NCBI GenBank assembly: GCA_015143295.1
Contig: JABCRI010000957.1
Location: 27,021 to 91,020 of the forward strand
DNA: 64,000 nt
Direction of reading: 5' to 3'
Origin: Tetracentron sinense
Lineage: Eukaryota; Streptophyta; Magnoliopsida; Trochodendrales; Trochodendraceae
Shown: one piece after another, positions 46,101-58,100 of the stretch
Layout: each line of letters begins with the position of its first letter
Position numbering within the stretch: the stretch's first letter is position 1
The notes under the pieces: model-generated
What the model was told of the DNA's origin: nothing
Databases searched by the model: none
Seen by the model: only the letters and a program-made list of their open reading frames with translations
Program-made: the position numbers and the translations under genes

Positions 46101-49100
46101 CCAATTTTCTCATTAAAAACGGTTCACAATGATGGAGACAATGGTTCATCACAACCTGAATTTTGCATAAATTCTTCTCTATCTTCCATCAAAATTCCCT
46201 AAAACCATCAATACATGCTCAAATCCCATGAAATTGGACTAAAAAATCTCAGATAAAAAGATCTGCAAAACCATACCTTCAAAACCAAGGGTGTACATAC
46301 CCCAGTCCGTATGGCTGGTGACGTAAGCTAGTACCCTTTGGTTGCTTGTTTTGGTTTAGTGAAAATCTCTATTGATCTTAGATTGCTCTAATATCATGTT
46401 GAAATATAGAGTCTAGGGTTTGGAAGGAAGGAAAGAGAAAAGAATTAGGAGGTGAGAAGAGATAGAGAAAATAGAGAGAGGGCTTATGTCTAAGAGGGAA
46501 GATAGACAAGGGATACAAAAGATAAGACTAAAAAGTCTCTACAATAATACTTATACTTCCGATAAAAAAAAATTATACTCAACATTCTCAACAAGAACCT
46601 TAATGTTCATCAAGAAAATGTCAATGGAAGCATATTCTAAAAGCAAATCCTTATTATTAAGTCCCAAATGAGAATCTCTACTGATCCAACTTGCTTTAGA
46701 TGATACTAAGCATAGTTGCAAGAAAACTATGTACAAGGTAGGAAGCATGTTTCCCAAACTCGCTTTAGTGGTCAAGGGGGGCTATGTATGTAGGAAGTGA
46801 TGTGAAAGACCTGAATCTAAATCCTATCCTAAGCAAGTATCGTTGGATTGAAACCTAAGGCACTTACTTCTCCACAAATATTTCATGTAAGAAAAAATTT
46901 AAGATATGGTTGGTCATTCTAATATAAATAGGAATGAGACACATCTCATTTCTCGCTTCCCATTTCCTACATATATTTTTAGTCTCACTTCCCGATTCTC
47001 GTTTTCTCTTCGCTTCTTGTTTTCACTTCTTGCTTAGGTAACTTTGATACTAAGTAGGATGCTTTTGTTTCCCTGTAAAAAAGACAAACACTACGCTTCC
47101 GCTTGCAATTTAGTACTTCCTTCAAATTAGTCTTGTTACTGACGACATCATACAATAAAATTGTGCCTCTTCATAGGACTGAAACCATTATTCTAACAAT
47201 TAATCTGTTAACTTTAAAATCTTTTCATTTTCCAAGACATCTCTTATTCTCCATCGCATATATCAAGGATGCTGATGCTTTTCGCAATGAGACATTTACC
47301 CTTTAGCGTCTTATTCAACAATAACACCATTTGTCATCTAATGTTTATATTGTAGGATTCAAATGACTGAGGTGGACAACTAATTGCAACCATTGTGTTG
47401 AGATAAATTATTATTATGAGTATAGATACACCATTTATACCATTTTTTTATCAGTACACTGTATTATATCTTAAGTTATTAACGGCCTTATTGCAGTCTT
47501 CTTTTTATAAGTAGTATAAATAATAAGAAATGAGAAATCAGCCCCTGATCTTTTCTCTCCAATCTTTCTCTTCTCTTCTCCTCTTCTCTCCTCTCTTCTC
47601 TTCCTCTTTTTCATCTAGGGTTTTACTTTCTACTCGATATCAAAGCAGGAAGACAAAGCCTGCAATTTTTTTTAAACACAAAATCAGATTTTACTTTCTA
47701 CTCACTGAATTTGTGAGTTAATCCAATCTACAACCCCAAAGTTGAAGTCCAAACAAGGGTCAATGACCACTCTCCAGTCTCCACACTGAAGACTAGTAAA
47801 GAACAACACGAAGTTATTAAGGAAAAGGAGCATTTCCATTATTTAGATTAGCAGATATAATTGTGTTATGCATGTCAAAATTGGATACTTCTCCTGAATC
47901 TCTCTTACTTTGTGATGTAACGAATCAGTGAACCGATCATTGATGTAAGACTGCATGATGTACAGATAGTTCTAGCTTCAACATTCGAGACCTCAACTCC
48001 TCATGGAGGGTGAGATGCAGCCTCGTGGGGCGAGGTGGGGAAAGGATCACCGGGCCTCCTCATCTTCCCTCCCTCTAACTGGGCCTAACAAATGGCCCAT
48101 GATTGTAGTAGGGGCCACCTTGCAGATGGACCAGCCACTACCCTTACCAACCCACCCGAAAAGGACCGAGCTGGTATCCAAGCCCATCAGCCCATTCTGC
48201 TATCCAATTGCTTCCGACCCATTGTTAATCCGGAGCTGGACCCCGGGTCCAAAGGTTCGGATCCTTTTAACTTAGACCCTCTCTTTGCTCGTATGGGTCT
48301 CCCTACTGATCCGGCTGATTGTTAGCAACTCTTCTCTAGTTCGTTCAAGGGCATCTCAAAGGGTAAAGCAGCCATGGTGATCCCACCTGTGGAAGAACCA
48401 GTGCCCAAGGAGCCTTTCCAGGAGGGTTTGGCTTCATCCTCCTCCCAAGTCTTAGAACCAATGGCGGTACTGGTGGATACTTCTCAGAAATTCCATGAGC
48501 CATTAACAAAGGTACTCAGCGCAGAAGCAATCTCACCGTATGGCACTGTTACCCTCTCCGGTGACTCCGACAAATCTCTTCAGGCACTCCGGGGTGAAGT
48601 GGCAACATCAGCGTTTGCCACAGTTACCCTCTCGGGCGGATTCAGGGATTCACTTCAAGCTCTCCGAGGTTATGGGTCCTCATCGTGCTTGGGTCATCTT
48701 CAAGGATCAGGCAAACCCTATGCATCAAAGGGGACCTGCATAGTGGAAGACCTTAGCTCTTCTGATGGTTACTATTCAAATCCCCCTTGGGCAGCTCTCC
48801 CGAATCAGTTAGGTCCAGTCAACACACCTTTCCAAAACAAGTGACACCCAACAGTGGAACCTTATCCTCGGGCTTCATCCACCACTCAACTTGTGGTCTT
48901 GAATGTGACACAGCTTTGGTTAATTCCATCTTCAACGTCAATCTGAAATTGGTGGATTACCCCTCCGAGTCCAGATCATCCGAAAGCAAATCATTGGAAG
49001 TCCTCGAGGAGACCATCGAAAGTCTACCTACAGTACAGAAGTGCCTCTCCCCATCCATTAATCTGAGGATAGCAGTGCATTCGTCCAAACTGGAAATGCT

Positions 49101-52100
49101 TCCCAACTCGTACTGGCAAGTAAAGAACCCACCTGTTTTGCGGAAGTAACATCAGGCGGTTGCGGCAAGGACCAGTTCCCTACCGAACCAGAGTTGATCC
49201 AATTCCAATCCTCAAATCAACCCAGTTCATTGGTAAGAGATAGTTCAAGGCAGGTGTATATTCAATCGCTTCCTGATTCAGGTATGCTCTTACCCTCTCC
49301 TCCTTCCCCTTGCCTATTTACCCCACCACAAATAGGGCGGTAGATCACCTCTTTTTCGATGCTTTGCTTTGAATTCTTTATTGAACTTGCAAAACCAGGG
49401 AACTATGTTACCACAACCCGTGGTGGAAAGGAGAAAGCTTGCAAGGTCTCGGTCATTGCCTTGTATCAATGATCTCACTGAAATCACCTCTAGACTAGAG
49501 TCAGTGCTTCCAAAGGTTATCCTGCATGACCAGCTTGTGTCCACCGGCAGGCCGGCCCAAGCCATTTGGAGGCCTAAAGCAAAAATTCTAAATTCGGGTT
49601 TTTTTTTTTTATTTTGTAATATTATTTAAAAAATCAACTATAAATGGGGCCTTTAATTTTTTTTTAATATTCTAAATGGGGCCTTTTTAATATTATTATT
49701 ATTTTTTTTTATGGGGCCTAAAGCAAAGGCTTTGATGGCTTAATGGATGGGCCGGCCCTGTCCATGGGAGAGGGGTCTAAACCTGACCAACTTAAGGATC
49801 CTTTAGATGCCTCAAATTGGGTCTTGAACAACATCGAGAGTGTGGGTAGATTCCTCGGGCTGTCCTTCGAAGGCCATGAAGAGGAGGCTAGAAGTTACTA
49901 CCGGTCTTTAGCAAAACCTGAAGGAGACTGCACCCAGAAACCTAAACCCCGGCCTTCCCTAGGATCTGTGAGCAAATCATCAAGGGAATTGAAGCGGTTA
50001 GAGTGGGGTGTCAATTATGATAGACCGACTTGGGGCATACCTTCTAGAACCTCTCGATTGGGTGAGGATAAGGGTCTGTCTAGTTATCCATGTTAAGACA
50101 CCAGTTTCCTTTGGGATCTAGGTTGCCCAATTAAAAGAATGGCTATAAAACAGTTTGTCCTATCCAAAAAGCCTGCAATCCTCTGCATCCAAGAATCTAA
50201 ACTGGAAATCATTCGGCCTCAGCTGATCCAGGATATTTGGGGTGCTTCCAACATCCGATTGGCTCTCTATGTTCCCTGTTTAGGGGCGTCAGGAGGGATC
50301 CTCCTAATCTGGGACAAAGTCAGGGTAGAAGTTTTGGAGTCGGAGCTAGGAGTATACTTGATTTCCGTCCTCTGTAGGTGTGTGTCCAGGGGAAATAAGT
50401 GGGTATTTCTCAGGTATCTATGGGCCATCTGGGGTTTCAAAGGACTCAGATTTTTGGCAAGACCTTGAAGCTGTGAGGCAGGTGTTTGGGCGGGGATTTC
50501 AACTGTATCCGCTTCCCTCATGAAAGGAGAGGAGCTCACTCCTACTCGTCCAAAATGCACCATTTTAAGGAATTCATCTCTAGCTTCAACCTTATTGAGA
50601 ATCCACTTTGAGGCTGTCAATTTACTTGGTCTCAGTCACTTTCGAGACCTTTGGCTAGCAGATTGGATAGATTCCTCTTCACAACCGATTGGGAGGACAT
50701 GTTTCCCAACCTAATCCAGTATTCCTTACCTCGTCCAACCTCAGGCCATGTCTCCATTTTTCTAGCCCCTGAAAACTTCAAGGGTGGCCCCACACCGTTC
50801 GGATTTGAAAATACGTGGCTGAAGCCGACGGTTTCAAAGATATAGTTTCTAAGGTTTGGCGAGTTCAACTATCCTGGGTTCCCCTAGCACTAGGTTTGAG
50901 TTAAAACTAAAAGCTCTTAAGGCAAGACTAAAGCTTTGGAACAAGGAAGTTTTTGGCAACATATCTGAAGCAAATTCTAGGCTTCTCCTTGACATTGAGG
51001 CACTTGACTACGTTGAAAGCCTTCGGTCCTCTTTTTTGGAAGAAAGTTAGTCCAGAGAGAGTAAGAAATTGGAGAATCTGGAGAAGGTTAGAATGGAAGA
51101 AATCAGTTGGAAACAAAAATCAAGGATTAAATGGCTCAAGGAAGGGGACTGAAACACTAAAATTTTTCACCGCATGACCAGCTATTGTAGGAAATCAAAT
51201 TTCATATCCAGTCTCAACATCGATGGTACCTGTAAGACAGATCAAAAGGACATAGCCGACAGTGTGGTAGCATTTTACAAGAGGTGGTATTCTAGACAAG
51301 TTATGTGGAGACCAAAACTGGACAACCTTCCTTTCAATGCCATATCCTCATATCATCGCGAGGAACTAGAGCTCCCTTTCAGGGAAGAAGAGGTCCTGGC
51401 AGCTATTCGTGCTATGGTCGGTGACGAAGCTCGACCTGATGGCTTCTCCATTGAGTTCTATAAATCTTGTTGGGATATTGTGGGTAGTGACTTCCTTGCA
51501 GTGTTGCAGGAATTCAATGAATCAGACCGATTCGATAAGGCCATCAACAACAAATTTGTGGTCTTGATCCCGAAAAAAGTTGAGGCCCAGGAGCTTAAGG
51601 ACTTTTGTCCCATCAACTTAGTGAGTAGTGCCTATAAAATCATTGCTAAGGTCCTAGTTACCAGGCTTCGTCGAGTCCTAGGGTCAATCATCTCCCCTGA
51701 ACAAGGAACTTTTGTGGGAGGTAGACAGATCTTAAATGGAATCCTTATTGCCAACGAGTGTGTGGATGAATGCCTCAGGTCTAAAATCCCGGGACTCATT
51801 TGCAAAGTTGACATGAAAAAGGCCTATGACAATGTCAATTGGGAGTTCCTCTAATCCATGCTGCATAGGTTGGGATTCGGTATCAAGTGGAGGAAATGGA
51901 TGTTAGCGTGTGTATCCAAAATTTTGTCAATCCTCCTCAATGGTAAGGCTATTGGATACTTCCGGAGCACAAGAGGCTTAAGGCAGGGGGATCCATTGTC
52001 TCCAGCCCTTTTTATTCTAATATCGGAGGCCTTGAGTCAATTGTTATCTTTTGCAAATGGGGTGCTATTTGAAGGTTTCTCTATAGGCCCCGAGTGTCGA

Positions 52101-55100
52101 AATTAAGGATTGCAGGGTCTGGTTTGGCAGCAACAATGATCGGTTCTCAGTAAGATTACTTGTACAATCTTTAGGTCCGGCTTCCTTGGCGCTTTCCCTC
52201 ACCGAGTAGTGTGAAATCTAGGTATTCCCTCTAAGGTCTCTTTTTTCCTCTGGAATGCAGCTTTGAATAAAATCTTCACTTGTGACCATTTACAGCAGCA
52301 TAGAGTTGGCCAATAGGTGTTTAATGTGCCTCCAAGCGGAAGAATCAGTGGACCATTTGCTCTAGCATTGTCCTACAGTGTTGAGTATTTGGGGGTACTT
52401 TCTTTCCCGCCTTGGTGTGGACTAGGTCTGTAACGACCTGAAATTTTAATAGAATAAAATTATGCGTTTATGAGTCCTTTGCTGAGATTAATTAGTTAAG
52501 TGTTTGATAAATGTGTGAAAAGTAGGTTTTGAAGGCGAGGAGCTTCACCTTGGGGTTGATCGTTCTTCAGAGTGCATTGGCGGTGTCCATTTCAGCCCTA
52601 AAAAGCGTGAGAGGTAAAATCCATTTTCCCTCTTTCCTATTATCCCTTTTAAATATGTTTTTCTTGTTGTGGATGATGTTCTTGCTTTATAGCGTGGATG
52701 AAGAAGGGTCCGAGACCCGTTGTATGCGTAAAATGGGTAAAACCCCTTCCATCTCCTCTTTTCCCTTTTATGTAAGCTATTTGATTTATGTGGAATGGAT
52801 GGGTGTGGTTTGGCGTGGATGAAAAATGGTCGGAGACCCCGTAGATGTGTATGGATGGGTGGAGGTGCATGTAGCCATCGGTCTAGGGTGTAAAAACCTT
52901 GGATTTAGGCCCACTGTGCAGTGGGCGATCGATCGTCGACATGCAAATGCCTGGGCGACCAATCGCCTAGTACTGGCGATTGATCGCCTGTGCCCAGAAT
53001 GGGATTTTTGGGCTGTGGTGATGTAGGGACTTCGAGTGGACCCTCGGGGAGCGGATTAGGTCCCAGGTATGATGGATCGTCACTCTAAGGTGACGAAAAG
53101 TTGATTTGAATATTGTGCAGGGAGATGGATGGACCCATCAGCCCGGATACATTCCCTATCGGAACAACCTTGTATGATGTGATGGTTTTTGAGTGTTTGT
53201 AAGGTAATGGATGGACCCATCAACCCGGATATGTTCCCTATTGGAACAACTAGTATAATGTGATGATCTTTGAACGTCGATAAGGCGATGAAAAGGTTCA
53301 TCAGCCGGATAACGTTCCACACTGGAACGATATACCTTAGACTTGGTCCTCGGGCGTGAGGTCCAAATGGTTCAATTATTCAAGCAGAGTCTGAATAATT
53401 GGGGATTACCTATGATTAGAAAACTAACCTGTGTGAAATGTTGTCTGGGGTCCCTCTTTGACTAGGTCCGGAGAGGCGGTATCTCTTAAGGGTCGGAGTT
53501 TCTCTGTGACTGATAGTTGGGAGAGTTAGGATGACATTGGGCCTATGGGCCCATGTTTGATTGGGGTCTACGGACCCAGAGATGTATTGAGTTTACGAAC
53601 TCAATAATGTTACTTTGGGAAAGCATTGTCCTGTGCCGGCAGGTATGCACCCAATCAAGACTGTGATATACAGGATAGTTGCCATGAGGGATGAGGTTCT
53701 GCAGGGGTAGGTACATCCCATCAGAGGTTAGGTTAAGTGATGTGATGTCAGTGCCTGACAAAATTTGATGTCAGAGGTAGTTCCAGTGTGATGTCCGGTG
53801 TTGTTCCTGACAAAGTGTGATAAGTCAAAGGTGTTATTTTATTTATGGCCGTCATCGAGTGAAGGCTTGGGTTATGTGTGGATTAATATTCATGGATCCT
53901 CTTTGGCGAGATGTGTGACTGATCGTCGGGAGTAGTGGATTGATATCCATGGTTCCTCTTTGGTGAGGTGCGTAACTGATCGTCGGGAGTGAGTGAAGTG
54001 TTATCCAGTGATTCTATCTGATGAGGTCAGAAGAAAAGAATGTTGGCTTGAGGAATGGGGACCTCTGTACTTTGGTATGTTCCAACAGTACCTTGCGGTG
54101 AAAGGCCTTGTGAATTCAGTAGAGGATGACCCAATATAGAGTGAGTCTGAGGGTAACAAGAAACCTGGAGGTGAAGGCCTTGTGGATTCAAGGATGACCC
54201 AAAAGGTTGAGTTTTGATAGACAAGATACCTTGAGGTGAAAGGCCCCGTAGATTTAAAGGATGACCCAATAGAGGTTGAGGAATGGAGATCATTGCACTT
54301 AGGTATGTCCCGAGAAAGCTAAATGAATAAAGATCATTGTACTTAAGTATGCCTTGAGATGGTACAAGATGTGGAGTGTGTGATGAGTCTAGGAACTCAA
54401 GATTGTAGAAGTCTAAGGACTTAAGGTTCAATTTCATTTGATGTAAGCCTGATGATCTTGATAGTTATCAGTGGGTGGATTTGATATCCATAGTTCCTCT
54501 TTGACTAGATCAGGAGTGGTGATGTCGTATAGTCCTCCGTGACTGATAGTCAGGAGTGGGTGGATTGATATCCATAGATCCTCTTTGACTAGATCAGGAA
54601 TGGTGATGTCGTATAGTCCTCCGTGACTGATAGTCGGGAGTGGGTGGATTTGATATCCATAGATCCTCTTTGACTAGGTCAGGAGTGGTGATGTCGTATA
54701 GTCCTTCGTGACTGATAGTCGGGAGTGGGTGGATTTGATATCCATAGATCCTCTTTGACTAGGTCAGCAGTGGTGATGTCGTATAGTCCTCCGTGACTGA
54801 TAGTCGGGAGTAGATGGAATAATATCCATAGATCCTCTTTGGCGAGATATGTGACCGATCGTCGGGAGTGGGTGGAATAATGTCCATAGATCCTCTTTAA
54901 CGAGGTACGTGACTGATCGTGAAGAGTGGGTGGAGTGTTATTTATAGATCCTCTTTGACTAGATAAGGGGAGAACAGATTGTTGTGTTATCTGATAGATA
55001 TGTCGTACCAAAGCCGAGTCAGTAGGTTGTGATGCCTCAAATAGATATGTCATCCGTACCGTGGCTGAGTCAGATGGTTACATGATCTGATAGATATGCC

Positions 55101-58100
55101 ATGAAGATAGATTTCCCCACTATGGCCGAGTCAAATGGTTGTGTTATCTGATAGATATGTTGTACCGAAGCTGAGTCAGTAGGTTGTGATGCCTCTGATA
55201 GATATGTCGTCTGTACCGTGACTGAGTCAGATGGTTGTGTGATCTGATAGATATGCCATGAGGATAGATTTCCCCACCGTGGCTGAGTCAAATGGTTGTG
55301 TTATCTGATAGATATGTCATACCGAGGCTGAGTCAGTAGGTTATGATGCCTCTGATAGATATGTCGTCCGTACCGTGGCTGAGTCAGATTGTTGTCTGTT
55401 ATCTGATAGATATGTCGTCCGTACCGTGGCTGAGTCGGATGGTTGTATTGTCTGTTATCTAATAAATATGCCGTGAGGATAGAAGTCCCCACTGTGGCTG
55501 AGTCAGATAGTTGTATTGTCTGTTATCTGATAGATATGCCGTGAGAATAGAAGTCCCCACCGTGGTTGAGTCAGATGGTTGTGTTGTCTGTAATCTGATA
55601 GATATACCGTGAAGATAGAATTTCCCACCATGGCTGAGTCAAATGGTTGTGTTGTCTGATAGAGATGCCGTGAGGCTAGATTTTCTCACCGTGGCTAAAA
55701 TCAAATGATTGTGTTGGTTATAGCGGGTGAAGGCCCAAATTATGTATTGAGTCTATAGACTCAAGGTTGTACGGAGTCTAAGGACTCAAGGTTTGATTTC
55801 ATTGAGTGTAAGCCCGGTTGATCCCGATAGTTATCATGGGGGTATGGAATGCCATGGTAACAGAATTGATGTTAATGGATTTGGAAATGGATAAGGAATC
55901 TACGGACTCAAGGATAAAGGTTGAACACAGGCGAATGCTAGTTGATTGAGTGCGGACTCAAGGATAGAGTGTGAGCGGTTGTCTGAAATGGTAACCTAGT
56001 GGTGTAGACGATGATTGGATGAACTTGAGAATTGAAATTGGGAACCTCAAAATAGGGTGAAATAGCCCTGAGTGACCTCAGGTCACGGATCACGATATTA
56101 TATATTATTATAATATGAGAATGTGTTGTAATATTATATCGTTATTGATGCTTGTTACTAAGTGGAAAATAATCTAGATGGATTATGAATTTTGTTGGGC
56201 TCTATAGCTCACTCCTCTCATTTCATGTCTTCAGATTCTGAAGCCGTTACTAGTGGGCAAAGAGCTACGCTTGATAAAGTCTGAAAAGTGTACCAGCACA
56301 GTTTTGGCGCCAAAAGTAAGGGCTACTGTAGCCAGTAAGGTAACGCAATTGCTTATGATGGGTTATTGTGATGACTAGTTGTTATTGCTTATGTAAGCTC
56401 ATAAGAAAAGTTCAAAATTCCCGCATTTTTGCGGGTAAAATCTTCCGCATGAATGGTTATGACGAACGGGCACGAATCTCGGAACTTGATTCCTTAGGCA
56501 CAGGTTTGGGACGTCACAAGGTCTTTCCCTCTTCCTTTTTTAACTTCTTATCTTGTTGGCCTCGAGTTAGTGAGGATGGTGCTAGGGAGGCGTTGTGGTC
56601 GGTGCAGCCTGGTGCCATATCATGGACGATATGGAAGAGAGAAATTACAGAGTTTTTGAGAATACTTCAGCATCCCAATCTCGTATTTGTGCTAGTATGT
56701 GGGCTGGATGTTTTGGATTGGGCGGGTCTTCATTATGATGGGGAAGAGCTTCGGGGGGTGCTAGGTTGAGGTCCTCCTCGGGAGGAGTGGGTAGGTTAGG
56801 AGTCAGGGTTGTTTTCTCTTGATTGCTTTTGAGTTTACTTGGTCGTAATCTCTGGCTTTCATATTTGTCTGTTGCTCCTGTATTCTTACCATTTTATCTT
56901 TATATATATTTGCTTGTTTACCGATAAAAAAAAAATTGCAGATGATACTCTGTTATTTTGAAGTGCGTATTGTTTGGAGCTACTCAACCTTAGGTGCATC
57001 CTTCGATGTTTTAAAGTTGTGTTAGGTCTGAAGGTCAATTTGGGTAAGAGTGAGATTATGTAGGTAGGTGAGATACCCAACCTTCAATCCCTAGCAGACT
57101 GCTTAGGATGTCAGTCAGAATCCCTCCCATCCTGACATCCCTCCCATCCAGTTACCTTGGGCTACCCCTAGGAGCCCCCTTTAAAGCAATAGCATTGTAG
57201 ACTCCAGTTATAGAGAGATTCGCGTCAAGATTAGCAAGGTGGAAATCAAAATTTATGTCCAAAGGGGGTAAGTTGACTCTCATCAAGAGTACCCTCAGGA
57301 GTCTTCCCACCTATGTCTTGTCCACTCTAACCCTTCCCAAGTTTGTAGCCGTGATTCTTGATCGCTTGCAGCAGTCCTTCCTACAACATGGGCATGATGA
57401 TTAGTTTAAATATCACTTAGTCGATTGGAAACAAATTTGTAAACCCACTACGGCGGGTGGTCTCAATCTAGTCTCTCTCACTAGTGTGAATAAGGCCCTA
57501 CTTGGCAAATGAGTTTGAGATTTGGAGACGAGCGGGAGAGTCTTCGGCAGAAAGTCATCATTGCCAAATATGGAGCAAACTCTTGGTGGAAGCCAAAGGA
57601 GGTTAGATGTTCGCACGGGGTCGGGCTTTGGAAAAGAATCATGTCGGTGGCTAATCTCTTAGAGCCTCACATTAGATATAAGGTTGAGAATGGTCTCGAA
57701 GTCCATTTTTGGACCGACCTGTGGTGTGGTCAGGCTAGACTCAATGACGTTTTTGGAAATATATTCCTAGTCGCCCTTAATAGAAAAGCCTTGGTGGCTA
57801 ATTGTTTTGAGGAGTCGGGAAGTGAATTAGTGTGGTGCCCTAGACTGAGGCGAGATCCAAATGACTGGGAGCTTGAGGCCTTATAGAACCTTTTGGCCCG
57901 GTTGTATTCCTCCCCCCATGTAACCAGGCTTGGGATTGCAGAATTTGGTCTAAAAGCAACAATGGTCGATTTTCAGTGAGATCATTTCTACAGACCTTAG
58001 TGTCGGTATCTTCGCACTCGATTCCATCAGAGGTTGTTTTGAACCCCCGTGTGCCATCAAAGGTATCTTTCTTCCTCTGGTCTGCAGCTCTGAATAAGAT

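Larger units (their letters stand above)
41770..46584 (-). mobile_element. Ty1/copia fossil, antisense, with 5' LTR and a nested hAT-like element
   Basis: The minus strand, from the right: 5' LTR 46584-46397 (TGTTGAGTATA to ATTTCAACA), a primer-binding-like site just inside (about 46401-46385), gag (45836-44880, [20 protein letters not shown]), integrase (44355-44086, [20 protein letters not shown]), then after the nested element the rest of the integrase (42708 on, [20 protein letters not shown]) and the start of the reverse transcriptase region (about 41930-41821). Nothing of the 3' end was found. It is broken, with many interruptions, and older than the insertion at 42744-44141. Confidence 0.8.
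52429..56518 (+). repeat. Solo LTR of about 4.1 kb (probably Ty3/gypsy), inserted in a LINE
   Basis: It begins TGTAACGACCTG and ends GGGACGTCACA (inverted TGT..ACA ends). It is flanked by a perfect 5-bp duplication AGGTC at 52424-52428 and 56519-56523. The LINE coding sequence resumes directly after it. No gag or pol parts, primer site or polypurine tract were found inside, so it reads as one LTR left after recombination. Very long LTRs of this style occur in gypsy lineages such as Tekay/Del; the lineage is an inference. It holds three blocks of tandem repeats. Confidence 0.8.
48000..56935 (+). mobile_element. L1 LINE, decayed, holding a MITE and a solo LTR
   Basis: Plus-strand order: ORF1 pieces (48003 to about 50096; end part [35 protein letters not shown]), endonuclease (50100-50460, [40 protein letters not shown]), reverse transcriptase (51174-52106, [37 protein letters not shown]), a jump at about 52100 from IGPE to the zf-RVT part, and after the solo LTR the last coding part (56524-56769) and a poly-A tail (56925-56935) after TTTACCGAT. 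It has numerous frame breaks and an internal deletion between reverse transcriptase motifs and zf-RVT. Its own length without inserts is about 4.6 kb. The 5' limit is uncertain. Confidence 0.85.

Noticed and set aside
52529-55492. Open frames inside the solo LTR
   Set aside because: They follow the tandem repeats or are low complexity; none shows a gag, pol or host domain.
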